The translations under genes and the position numbers were made by a program. From Planktomarina sp. (GTDB lineage: Bacteria > Pseudomonadota > Alphaproteobacteria > Rhodobacterales > Rhodobacteraceae): a stretch of 33,553 nucleotides of DNA. How positions within the stretch are numbered: the stretch's first letter is position 1; each line of letters starts with the position of its first letter. The stretch is taken from contig JAHDCF010000035.1 in the NCBI GenBank assembly GCA_020630015.1, forward strand, positions 1 through 33,553, written 5' to 3'. Positions 8,404-15,554 of this stretch are shown here, one piece after another. The notes below the pieces were generated by a model that saw only the letters and a list, made by a program, of their open reading frames with translations, was not told the DNA's origin and searched no databases.

Positions 8404-9128
8404 TGTATGCAATCCAATGGTTCCGTTCGTTGCTGTTCATCATTCAGATGTATCTCATGATGTTGATCATGGCCGTGGTGTTTTTAATCCCCATGTTGAT
8501 TAGCAAACGTTGGGCGATCCGGGCTTGTCACACCTATTGCCGATGGGTGGTTTGGACCGCGCGTTGGATGGTGGGTATCACATCAGAAATTCGTGGGAAC
8601 ATACCCACAGGCGAGGTGATGGTCGCCGCAAAACACCAGTCTTTCTTGGATATCATCCTAATCTTCGGGTGCATGCCCCAGCCAAAGTTCATCATGAAAC
8701 GTGAACTTTTGTGGGCCCCGATTTTGGGGCAATATGCGTACCGTTTGGGATGCGTGCCTGTAAATCGAGGGGGCCGGGCAGAGGCCGTGACCGATATGCT
8801 GGCGGATGTTCAATCAGGCCGCGCTTTGCCTGGGCAATTGGTCATTTATCCGCAAGGTACCCGTGTCGCTCCGGGGGCAGAGCTTGCCTATAAGAAAGGG
8901 ACAGCGATCCTTTATGCCGCCCTTGGGCAACCTTGCGTACCTGCGGCCGTAAACGTTGGCGTTTTGTGGCCCAAGCGCGGAATTTATCGAAAGCCTGGCA
9001 AAGCAATAGTTGAGTTTCTTGATCCGATCTTACCCGGCATGCCGCAAGAAGAGTTCATGGAAAAAATTGAACAAGAGATTGAAGCAAAGTCGAATGAACT
9101 GATGGCCGAGATCGGGTTCAAAGTTTGA
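8400..9128 (+). CDS. plsC: 1-acyl-sn-glycerol-3-phosphate acyltransferase
   Basis: Makes phosphatidic acid from lysophosphatidic acid in the inner membrane. The 242-residue protein has an N-terminal membrane segment (about 9-34), the catalytic H-x4-D motif (His79, Asp84 in HQSFLD), the substrate-binding VPVNRGG block (119-125) and a YPQGTR block (150-155). The usual form of the last motif is FPEGTR, so Gln replaces the common Glu; I believe Gln also occurs in related proteins. The ATG at 8400 overlaps the ftsX stop; a second ATG follows at once at 8403. The gene runs into the next by a TTGA overlap. Confidence 0.9.
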   Translation: MMYAIQWFRSLLFIIQMYLMMLIMAVVFLIPMLISKRWAIRACHTYCRWVVWTARWMVGITSEIRGNIPTGEVMVAAKHQSFLDIILIFGCMPQPKFIMKRELLWAPILGQYAYRLGCVPVNRGGRAEAVTDMLADVQSGRALPGQLVIYPQGTRVAPGAELAYKKGTAILYAALGQPCVPAAVNVGVLWPKRGIYRKPGKAIVEFLDPILPGMPQEEFMEKIEQEIEAKSNELMAEIGFKV

Positions 9129-9730
9129 GAACCATCAACGACATAGCCACGTTGGAAGCGCTTTACCCGCGCGCCATAGATCCAAACAGTTTGCGCAAAG
9201 TTGCCACCCAAATGACGGCTGAATACGCAGCTTGGATTGATGCGTCGAACTTTTGTGTTTTGACAACTGTGGGGCCACAGGGCACCGATGGCAGCCCACG
9301 AGGGGATGCGGGCCCAGTGGTGCGTATTGTGGGAAACAAAACCCTTTGGATGCCTGATTGGCGCGGCAACAATAGGTTGGATTCACTTCGCAATATCGTG
9401 GAGGATGGACGGGTGTCATTGATGTTCATGGTTCCCGGTCAAACCAATGTCATTCGTGTGAATGGAAAAGCGGTTCTAACGGATGAACCCGAAATTGTTC
9501 AAAGTTTTGATCAAAAGGGCAAACATCCATCCAGCGTAATCATTGTCACCATTGCAGAGATATACAGCCAATGCGCCCGCGCATTAATCCGGTCCGGCCT
9601 TTGGAATGGGGCCGCAGAAGTTAACTTGCCATCCATGGGGGAAATATTGCGCGCCCAGACATCTGGTGATGTGGACGGCAAAGCTTATGATGAAACGTGG
9701 GCGTCCCGCGCAGAAAAAACCATGTGGTAG
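9125..9730 (+). CDS. Pyridoxamine 5'-phosphate oxidase-like flavoprotein (MSMEG_1061-type)
   Basis: The 201-residue protein has the split-barrel FMN-binding fold of the PPOX family: the strand CVLTTVGPQGTDGSPRGD (46-63), the LPDWRGNNRLDS-like block (here MPDWRGNNRLDSL) and the later segment SVIIVTIAEIYSQCARAL. These match the FMN-dependent subfamily named after MSMEG_1061, whose substrate is not established. The only start that includes the conserved N-terminus is the TTG at 9125, which overlaps the plsC stop by 4 bases (TTGA); the next in-frame ATG is near residue 30. It is the last gene of the ftsE group and converges on accA with an 8-base gap. Confidence 0.85.
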   Translation: MRTINDIATLEALYPRAIDPNSLRKVATQMTAEYAAWIDASNFCVLTTVGPQGTDGSPRGDAGPVVRIVGNKTLWMPDWRGNNRLDSLRNIVEDGRVSLMFMVPGQTNVIRVNGKAVLTDEPEIVQSFDQKGKHPSSVIIVTIAEIYSQCARALIRSGLWNGAAEVNLPSMGEILRAQTSGDVDGKAYDETWASRAEKTMW

Positions 9731-9738
9731 GTTGGCGA

Positions 9739-10701
9739 TTAGGCCGCCAAACCTTTGGAACCCATGTCCAAGAATTTTTGACGGCGATCTTTCAGCAAAG
9801 CCGCTGGTTTCTTCTTGTTCAAATCTTTCAGCATAGATGCGATCGCAGCTTTCACCGCTTCGATTGTGGCGGGTTTGTTTCGGTGCGCGCCGCCCAGAGG
9901 CTCCAATATGATTTTGTCGCACACACCCAATGTCTTTAGGTCTTGTGCCGTAAGGCGAAGGGCCTCTGCCGCTTCTCTCATCTTTTCTGCGTCTTTCCAA
10001 AGAATGGAGGCGCATCCTTCTGGACTGATGACAGAATAAATGGAGTGTTCCAGCATCGCCACACGGTTTGCGGTTGCAAAGGCCACAGCCCCACCGGACC
10101 CGCCCTCACCGATAATGACTGACACCATCGGCACCTTCAATTGCAGGCATTTTTCAGTTGATCGGGCGATTGCTTCGGATTGGCCGCGCTCTTCGGCACC
10201 TTTGCCCGGATATGCGCCGGGCGTATCCACCAAAGTAATCACAGGCAGACCAAATCGGTTGGCCAAATCCATAAGACGGATGGCTTTGCGATATCCCTCG
10301 GGACGCGCCATGCCAAAATTGCGTTCGATGCGAGATTTGGTGTCGCTTCCTTTTTCATGGCCAATGACCACAACCGGCTGATCATTGAAACGCGCCAGCC
10401 CCCCCATCACGGAATGGTCATCCGCGAAATTCCGATCACCTGCCAATGGGGTGTATTCGGTAAAAAGCTCTGCAATGTAATCTTTGCAATGGGGGCGATC
10501 TGGGTGACGGGCGACTTGGCATTTGCGCCACGGCGTCAGATTTTTGTACAAATCCACAAGCATCGCCGCCGCTTTTTTATCAAGGGCGGCGGCTTCTTCT
10601 GTGACGTCCATTTCATCGTTTCCGCGGGCGATTGCACGCAATTCTTCTGCCTTGCCTTCGATTTCGGCCAAGGGTTTTTCAAAGTCCATATAGTTGGTCA
10701 T
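9739..10701 (-). CDS. accA: Acetyl-CoA carboxylase carboxyltransferase subunit alpha
   Basis: Part of the carboxyltransferase half of acetyl-CoA carboxylase, which transfers the carboxyl group from biotin to acetyl-CoA to start fatty acid synthesis. The 320-residue protein has the family length and N-terminus ([13 protein letters not shown]), the block DRPHCKDYI, the acyl-CoA-binding region with [20 protein letters not shown] and the oxyanion GEGGSGGA motif, and [13 protein letters not shown]. It is transcribed alone on the minus strand, and its promoter should lie in the 106-base gap to the next gene at 10808. Confidence 0.97.
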   Translation of the reverse strand: MTNYMDFEKPLAEIEGKAEELRAIARGNDEMDVTEEAAALDKKAAAMLVDLYKNLTPWRKCQVARHPDRPHCKDYIAELFTEYTPLAGDRNFADDHSVMGGLARFNDQPVVVIGHEKGSDTKSRIERNFGMARPEGYRKAIRLMDLANRFGLPVITLVDTPGAYPGKGAEERGQSEAIARSTEKCLQLKVPMVSVIIGEGGSGGAVAFATANRVAMLEHSIYSVISPEGCASILWKDAEKMREAAEALRLTAQDLKTLGVCDKIILEPLGGAHRNKPATIEAVKAAIASMLKDLNKKKPAALLKDRRQKFLDMGSKGLAA

Positions 10702-10807
10702 TGGTGCGTCCTGCAGAAATAGGGTTGCCCCGTATATGGTCGGTCTCTAATCTTTTGGCAATAACCCCAAACGCCTTGCGGTTAATTGGTTTTGAAGGAT
10801 GAAATTT

Positions 10808-11260
10808 ATGAAATGGAAGCTTGCACCCTCATTGGGGTTAATCATTGCTTTGGCTGTGCCATCGGTTGGGTTTTCTCAATCTGTTAAATTTGGTGATAAC
10901 AAAAGCGAATATGCAAATGATGGCGAATGTGATGATCGTAGGTTCATCGGGCAAGGAATGGCCACCAGTCTTGATGAAGATGACAATTTCCACGACGCCA
11001 ATGATTGCCGCAAATTGTATCGCGCTGGGATGATCAAGCTGACCAGTGAAAAGCTTGGTCGGGCAGCGACGAATTGTTCCAAGATTAAATTTGGGAATAA
11101 TAGTTCCAAATGGGCGCGTGATGGTGAATGCGATGATGCGCGATTTGACGGCCCGGGATCCGACGGCATCATTGCCGTCGATGACGTGATGAAGGATGCA
11201 CGTGATTGCAAACGTCAGTGCCAAGCGGGCAACATTTGGCTTCGCACCGCTGCGCAATAA
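10808..11260 (+). CDS. Secreted protein with two Cys/Asp-rich tandem repeats
   Basis: The 150-residue protein starts with a signal peptide (MKWK, hydrophobic core to about residue 22, ending GFS-Q). The mature part is a duplication: two units of about 50 residues, each with KFG(D/N)N, Ser, an aromatic, DGECDDxRFxGxG, an acidic stretch, DA(N/R)DC(R/K) and AG(M/N)I. The paired cysteines and the DGECDD core could bind calcium or form disulfides, loosely like Excalibur-type DxDxDGxxCE motifs. I do not recognise the family. The ATG at 10808 is preferred over the one at 10799 because GAAGGA lies 8 bases upstream of it. Confidence 0.75.
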   Translation: MKWKLAPSLGLIIALAVPSVGFSQSVKFGDNKSEYANDGECDDRRFIGQGMATSLDEDDNFHDANDCRKLYRAGMIKLTSEKLGRAATNCSKIKFGNNSSKWARDGECDDARFDGPGSDGIIAVDDVMKDARDCKRQCQAGNIWLRTAAQ

Positions 11261-11279
11261 AAATCGTATGAAAAATGCA

Positions 11280-11313
11280 AAGGGCCAATCCATGAAATAT
11301 TGGATTGGCCCTT
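11280..11313. terminator. Bidirectional intrinsic terminator
   Basis: A perfect 13-base inverted repeat (arms 11280-11292 and 11301-11313, core GGGCCAATCC/GGATTGGCCC) with an 8-base loop lies between two convergent genes. On the minus strand it is followed by a T-rich stretch (TTTGCATTTTTC), which suits the end of mcl1. On the plus strand the T-run is weaker (AAATGTTTC). Confidence 0.75.
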
Positions 11314-11389
11314 AAATGTTTCGCGCGCGAAACAATGATGGCTCAAGTGATTGAGGTTACACAGTCAACCCACACCCCGTTCGATGCGT

Positions 11390-12349
11390 TTACGCGCCCT
11401 CAATCATTTCTGATTGTTTGACGATCACTTCGGCTTGTTTGATTGACGCGATGTCAACCAAACGACCTTTGTAAACCGTGGCCCCTTCACCATTGGCTTT
11501 GGCTTGCTCCATGGCTGCCAAAATCTCTCGTGCTTCGGCGACAGCTTCAGCTGATGGGGTGAAAACTGTATTGGCGAGGGCGATCTGTTTTGGATGGATG
11601 GCCCATTTGCCAACCATGCCCAAAGTGGCAGACCGTTTTGCCTGTGCGACAAATCCATCATCATCACTGAAATCCCCAAAAGGCCCATCGACCGGCAAAA
11701 CGCCATGGGTACGGCAGGCGGCAACAATTGCGGCTTGTGCCCAATGCCATGGGTCGGACCAATGTTTCGCCCCTTCGTGCATCATGTAATAGTTTTCTTG
11801 CGTGCCACCAATTCCCGTTGTTTGCATTCCCATTGATGCTGCGAAATCTGCAGCGCCCAGTGACATGGCAACCATGCGGGGGCTTGCACTTGCGATTTCT
11901 TCTACGTGGGCGATGCCAGCCGCGCTTTCGATGATCACTTCAAATTCAATTGGCTTGGTGCGCCCTTTTGCGGCTTCGATGGCTGTCACCAAGGCATCAA
12001 CGGCATATATGTCGCCTGCGCATCCCACCTTTGGGATCATAATTTGATCAAGACGGTCGCTGGCTTGTTCCAGCAAATCCACGACGTCACGATACCAATA
12101 AGGTGTATCAAGGCCGTTGATGCGAACCGACAGAGTTTTATTCCCCCAATCAATGTCATGCGTGGCCTGGATCACATTTTTGCGTGCCTCTTCTTTGTCG
12201 GATGGGGCCACGCTGTCTTCCAGATCAAGGTTGATCACATCCGCCGCTGAAGCTGCCATTTTTTCAAACAATGCTGTGCGTGAACCCGGGCCGAACAGTT
12301 GGCATCGGTTTGGGCGTTCTGCAGGGGTGGGTTGCAGGCGAAAAGACAT
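11390..12349 (-). CDS. mcl1: L-malyl-CoA/beta-methylmalyl-CoA lyase
   Basis: Cleaves beta-methylmalyl-CoA to propionyl-CoA plus glyoxylate and makes or cleaves malyl-CoA; it serves the ethylmalonyl-CoA pathway and glyoxylate assimilation in Rhodobacteraceae. The 319-residue protein closely follows the Rhodobacter Mcl1 sequence as I remember it: start MSFRLQPTPAERPNRCQLFGPGSR, the Mg-site block INLDLEDSVAP, EVIIESAAG, MSLGAADFAASMGMQTTGIGG, WAQAAIVAACRTHG and GKWAIHPKQ. It belongs to the HpcH/HpaI citrate-lyase-beta superfamily. A GGAG ribosome site precedes the ATG. It is divergent from the D-amino-acid operon across 268 bases. Confidence 0.93.
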   Translation of the reverse strand: MSFRLQPTPAERPNRCQLFGPGSRTALFEKMAASAADVINLDLEDSVAPSDKEEARKNVIQATHDIDWGNKTLSVRINGLDTPYWYRDVVDLLEQASDRLDQIMIPKVGCAGDIYAVDALVTAIEAAKGRTKPIEFEVIIESAAGIAHVEEIASASPRMVAMSLGAADFAASMGMQTTGIGGTQENYYMMHEGAKHWSDPWHWAQAAIVAACRTHGVLPVDGPFGDFSDDDGFVAQAKRSATLGMVGKWAIHPKQIALANTVFTPSAEAVAEAREILAAMEQAKANGEGATVYKGRLVDIASIKQAEVIVKQSEMIEGA

Positions 12350-12400
12350 GTCGAAATCTCCGGTGCGAAATATTATTACGAATTTTGTTGGCTGAGGGAT

Positions 12401-12536
12401 ATGAACTTACGCGAAGCGCTGCAAGCGCATTTTGCAGGTGCAGCATAAGCGCGATTCGGGGATCGCGGCGGAATATTTGCAGAATGCGCAAGATATCACC
12501 GAAATTGCATACAAAATCCGAAGATTTACTCATTAA
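12401..12536 (+). pseudogene. Possible small gene broken by a +1 frameshift, in the mcl1-dgcN gap
   Basis: An ATG at 12401, shortly after GAGGG, opens 15 codons (MNLREALQAHFAGAA) ending at TAA 12446. Skipping the single T at 12446 continues in the +1 frame as KRDSGIAAEYLQNAQ and on to a TAA at 12534. The joined product of 44 residues reads as a coherent charged helical protein. This could be a one-base insertion in a small gene, a sequencing error, or chance. No slippery site is evident. The stretch also contains possible operator repeats, so it may not be coding at all. Confidence 0.3.
12419..12491. promoter_or_regulatory. TGCAA/TTGCA inverted repeats in the mcl1-dgcN divergent region
   Basis: CTGCAA (12419-12424) and TTGCAG (12432-12437) form a perfect 6-base inverted repeat with a 7-base spacer. 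About 40 bases on, TTGC (12477-12480) and GCAA (12488-12491) form a second, also with 7 bases between. From memory, ScfR-family regulators of acyl-CoA metabolism (RamB, PccR) bind TTTGCAA-like sites, which would fit control of mcl1. The match is tentative. Confidence 0.3.
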
Positions 12537-12617
12537 ATTGTTGTTATCGTCGAACTATTCTATGGAAATTGCATCGATTTTGTCCCAAACCGCGCACAAC
12601 ATTGAGGGGATATAGTT

Positions 12618-13619
12618 ATGATCAAAACACCGTACCTTTTGTTTTTGGGCGACGCGCCTGACATGTTGGCGGCGAAAGTTGCAATTGGCATTCGGGATTG
12701 GCGTCCTGAAAATGCCGTTGGCCAATTTCGGATGGAAGGTTGCAAGGCCGATTTGGGCATGACCGAGATGACCTTGGCCGAAGCCAAGGAAGCTGGCGCC
12801 AAGACATTGGTCATTGGTGTGGCAAACCGTGGCGGCGTGATCAGCGACGCTTGGAAATCCGTTTTGATCGAAGCGCTGAACATGGGTTATGATCTGGCCT
12901 CTGGTTTGCACAATCTTCTGCGCGAAGAGGCTGATTTGGTTGCAGCGGCCGAGGCAAACGGTTGTGAACTGCACGATGTGCGCGTTCCTTCGGTTCAATA
13001 CCCGATCGCCACAGGCAAAAAGCGCACAGGCAAGCGTGTTTTGACAGTGGGCACCGACTGTTCAGTTGGCAAAATGTACACCGCCATGGCGATGGATCAG
13101 GAAATGCGGAAGCGCGGTATGAAATCAACGTTCCGTGCCACAGGCCAAACCGGTATTCTGGTGCACGGCGATGGTGTTCCGCTGGATGCTGTGATCGCTG
13201 ACTTTATGGCCGGTTCTGTTGAATACCTGACACCAGACAATGACGAAGATCACTGGGATCACATCGAAGGGCAGGGCAGCTTGTTCCATGCTTCTTATTC
13301 CGGTGTGACCATGGCGTTGGTGCATGGCGGTCAACCGGATGCGCTGATTTTGGGCCATGAACCAACACGTGAACACATGCGCGGTTTGCCGGATTATCAG
13401 CAGCCAGCGCTGGAAGATTTGCGGGATGTGGCATTGCGTCTGGCACAGGTTGTGAACCCGAATTGTAAGGTTGTCGGCATTTCGATCAACACGCAGCACA
13501 TGGGTGAAGATGAGGCGATGGCCTATCTGGCCGAAGTTGAAGATCGCATGGGCCTACCAACAACCGATCCGATCCGCGTGGGTGCGGGCAAGCTGGTTGA
13601 TGCATTGGCCAACATCTGA
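12618..13619 (+). CDS. dgcN: D-glutamate N-acetyltransferase-type protein (DUF1611, DgcN)
   Basis: The 333-residue protein is of the DUF1611/COG3367 type. It has an N-terminal Rossmann-like part (about 1-135) and a C-terminal P-loop domain beginning VGTDCSVGKM (144-153), the family's Walker-A-like motif. Members beside a dipeptide-epimerase-like gene were described as DgcN, which acetylates D-glutamate with acetyl-CoA in a D-glutamate breakdown route. The neighbour dgcA starts on its stop codon (TGATG), and dat follows, so the context fits D-amino-acid use. A GAGGGGATA site precedes the ATG. Activity is inferred from family and context. Confidence 0.88.
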   Translation: MIKTPYLLFLGDAPDMLAAKVAIGIRDWRPENAVGQFRMEGCKADLGMTEMTLAEAKEAGAKTLVIGVANRGGVISDAWKSVLIEALNMGYDLASGLHNLLREEADLVAAAEANGCELHDVRVPSVQYPIATGKKRTGKRVLTVGTDCSVGKMYTAMAMDQEMRKRGMKSTFRATGQTGILVHGDGVPLDAVIADFMAGSVEYLTPDNDEDHWDHIEGQGSLFHASYSGVTMALVHGGQPDALILGHEPTREHMRGLPDYQQPALEDLRDVALRLAQVVNPNCKVVGISINTQHMGEDEAMAYLAEVEDRMGLPTTDPIRVGAGKLVDALANI

Positions 13620-14578
13620 TGCAAATCAGTGTAAAAACAGACATCTTTAAGCTCGCGCAGGTCTTCACGATCTCGCGCGGGTCACGCACGCAGGCCGAAG
13701 TTCTGACGGTCAGCGTTGAAGGTGATGGTGCAAAGGGCTTTGGTGAATGTGTGCCGTACGCGCGCTATAACGAAACGCTTGAATCGGTTACCGCGCAAAT
13801 CAATGCGTTTGATGGAACTTGGGCCGATTTGCCTGACGCCATCGAAGCGGGTGCAGCACGCAATGCGCTGGATTGTGCTTTTTGGGATCATGCGGCGAAA
13901 AAGGCGGGTAAGCGGGTGTGGGATCTTTTGAACCTGCCTGCACCTAAGCCTGAAATCACGGCCTATACCCTGTCGCTGGACACGCCCGAAGCGATGGAAG
14001 CACAGGCGCAGAAAAACGCCTTTCGTCCGCTGTTGAAGATCAAATTGGGCACACCGGATGATATGCCACGGCTTGAGGCGGTGCGCCGCGGTGCACCAGA
14101 CACGCCCATTATTATTGATGCCAACGAAGGCTGGACGGCCGAGGTTTATTCCGAGCTTGCCCCACATTTGGTGGGCCTTGGTGTAAAACTGGTGGAACAG
14201 CCTTTGCCTGCGGGCCAAGATGATATGTTGGCCGAAATTGAACGGCCTTTGCCTGTGTGCGCCGACGAGTCCTGCCATGATCGCGAAAGCCTTCCCAAAT
14301 TGAAGGGCAAGTATGATGTGATCAACATCAAACTGGATAAAACCGGCGGCCTGACCGAGGCTTTGGCCCTGCGCGAGGCGGGTCTGGCACAGGGATATGG
14401 CGTTATGGTGGGCTGCATGGTGGGCAGTTCACTGGCCATGGCACCGGCCACGATTCTGGCCCAAGGTGCGGCATTTACCGATCTGGACGGCCCGCTTCTT
14501 TTGGCCGAAGATCGCGATACACCTTTGACTTTTGATGATCAGGGCGTTCACGCCCCTGATGCAGCTTTATGGGGATAA
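13619..14578 (+). CDS. dgcA: N-acetyl-D-glutamate racemase-type enolase-superfamily protein (DgcA)
   Basis: The 319-residue protein belongs to the dipeptide epimerase/mandelate-racemase branch of the enolase superfamily. The catalytic pair is visible: KIK (Lys140, Lys142) on one side and Lys238 in INIKLDKTGG on the other. The metal ligands are Asp167 (IIDAN), Glu193 (EQPLP) and Asp216 (ADES). An L-Ala-D/L-Glu dipeptide epimerase is the classical annotation. The one-base overlap with a dgcN-type gene instead points to DgcA, which turns N-acetyl-D-glutamate into N-acetyl-L-glutamate. Which substrate is used cannot be settled from the sequence alone. Confidence 0.85.
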   Translation: MQISVKTDIFKLAQVFTISRGSRTQAEVLTVSVEGDGAKGFGECVPYARYNETLESVTAQINAFDGTWADLPDAIEAGAARNALDCAFWDHAAKKAGKRVWDLLNLPAPKPEITAYTLSLDTPEAMEAQAQKNAFRPLLKIKLGTPDDMPRLEAVRRGAPDTPIIIDANEGWTAEVYSELAPHLVGLGVKLVEQPLPAGQDDMLAEIERPLPVCADESCHDRESLPKLKGKYDVINIKLDKTGGLTEALALREAGLAQGYGVMVGCMVGSSLAMAPATILAQGAAFTDLDGPLLLAEDRDTPLTFDDQGVHAPDAALWG

Positions 14579-14580
14579 CC

Positions 14581-15438
14581 ATGACACGCACAGTTTATGT
14601 GAATGGCGAATATAAGCCAGAAAATGAAGCAACCGTATCCATCTTTGACCGGGGCTTTCTGTTTGCCGATGGTGTGTATGAGGTGACATCGGTTCTGGGT
14701 GGCAAGCTGTTGGATTTCGACGCACACGCGGTGCGCCTTCAACGCTCGCTCGATGAGCTGGAGATGCGCAACCCGATCAGCAAAGAAGATTTGTTGGAAG
14801 TTCACCGCGAATTGGTGCGCGCCAACAACATCCAAGAAGGCTTGGTGTATCTGCAGATCACACGTGGTGCTGCAGATCGTGATTTTGCCTATCCAGGTGA
14901 TGATGTGGAACCAACCATTGTGTTGTTCACCCAGTCCAAGCCCGGATTGGCCAACAGCCCCATGGCACAAAAAGGCATGAAAGTTATTTCCATCGAAGAT
15001 CAACGCTGGGGCCGTCGTGACATCAAAACGGTTCAATTGCTGTACCCTTCGATGGGCAAAATGGCGGCAAAAGCTGCCGGTGCGGATGATGCTTGGATGA
15101 TCGAAGATGGCATGGTGACCGAAGGCACATCGAACAACGCTTATATTGTGAAAGGTGACACCATTGTCACACGCCACCTTTCAAATGAGATTTTGCACGG
15201 TATTACCCGTGCTGCCGTTTTGCGCTTTGCGCGTGAAGCACAGATGAAGGTTGAAGAAAGATCCTTCACGTTGGACGAAGCGAAGGATGCCGACGAAGCC
15301 TTTATCACATCCGCATCCACATTTGTGATGCCGGTTGTTGATATTGACGGCAAAGCAATCGGAACGGGAAAGCCCGGAAGTGTTGCCGCCCGTTTGCGCG
15401 AGATATATCTCGAAGAAAGTCTGAAATCGGCGATATAG
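14581..15438 (+). CDS. dat: D-amino-acid transaminase
   Basis: A PLP fold-type IV aminotransferase exchanging amino groups between D-amino acids, typically D-alanine plus 2-oxoglutarate with pyruvate plus D-glutamate. The 285-residue protein begins TRTVYVNGEY, has the D-AAT-like PLP lysine in RRDIKTVQLL (Lys149), and the EGTSNNAYIV cofactor block (181-190), with FITSASTFVMPV near the C-terminus. The ATG at 14581, two bases after the dgcA stop, is preferred over an in-frame ATG at 14569 because GGGGATA sits just upstream. As the third gene of the operon it would link D-alanine and D-glutamate pools to the DgcN/DgcA route. Confidence 0.88.
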   Translation: MTRTVYVNGEYKPENEATVSIFDRGFLFADGVYEVTSVLGGKLLDFDAHAVRLQRSLDELEMRNPISKEDLLEVHRELVRANNIQEGLVYLQITRGAADRDFAYPGDDVEPTIVLFTQSKPGLANSPMAQKGMKVISIEDQRWGRRDIKTVQLLYPSMGKMAAKAAGADDAWMIEDGMVTEGTSNNAYIVKGDTIVTRHLSNEILHGITRAAVLRFAREAQMKVEERSFTLDEAKDADEAFITSASTFVMPVVDIDGKAIGTGKPGSVAARLREIYLEESLKSAI

Positions 15439-15468
15439 TTGTTAGACTTTTAAGTCACACATTATCTG

Positions 15469-15507
15469 GGGGGGACGGGTCCGCGCGCGTTCCCCCTTGT
15501 TGTTTTT
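15469..15507 (+). terminator. Intrinsic terminator after the dgcN-dgcA-dat operon
   Basis: GGGGGGACG (15469-15477) pairs with CGTTCCCCC (15488-15496), with one G-U pair, giving a 9-base G/C-rich stem and a 10-base loop. TTGTTGTTTTT follows directly. Only 47 bases separate it from the start of the next gene. Confidence 0.85.
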
Positions 15508-15554
15508 AAGGAAATCTCGTTCTTTCCGCAAAACTGAATTTGGGGGGACTGACC

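Noticed and set aside
12271-12615. 114-codon plus-strand frame running from opposite the mcl1 start to just before dgcN
   Set aside because: Its first part is antisense to the conserved mcl1 start and its composition is Cys/Arg/Ser-rich with no family signal; dgcN has its own good ribosome site.
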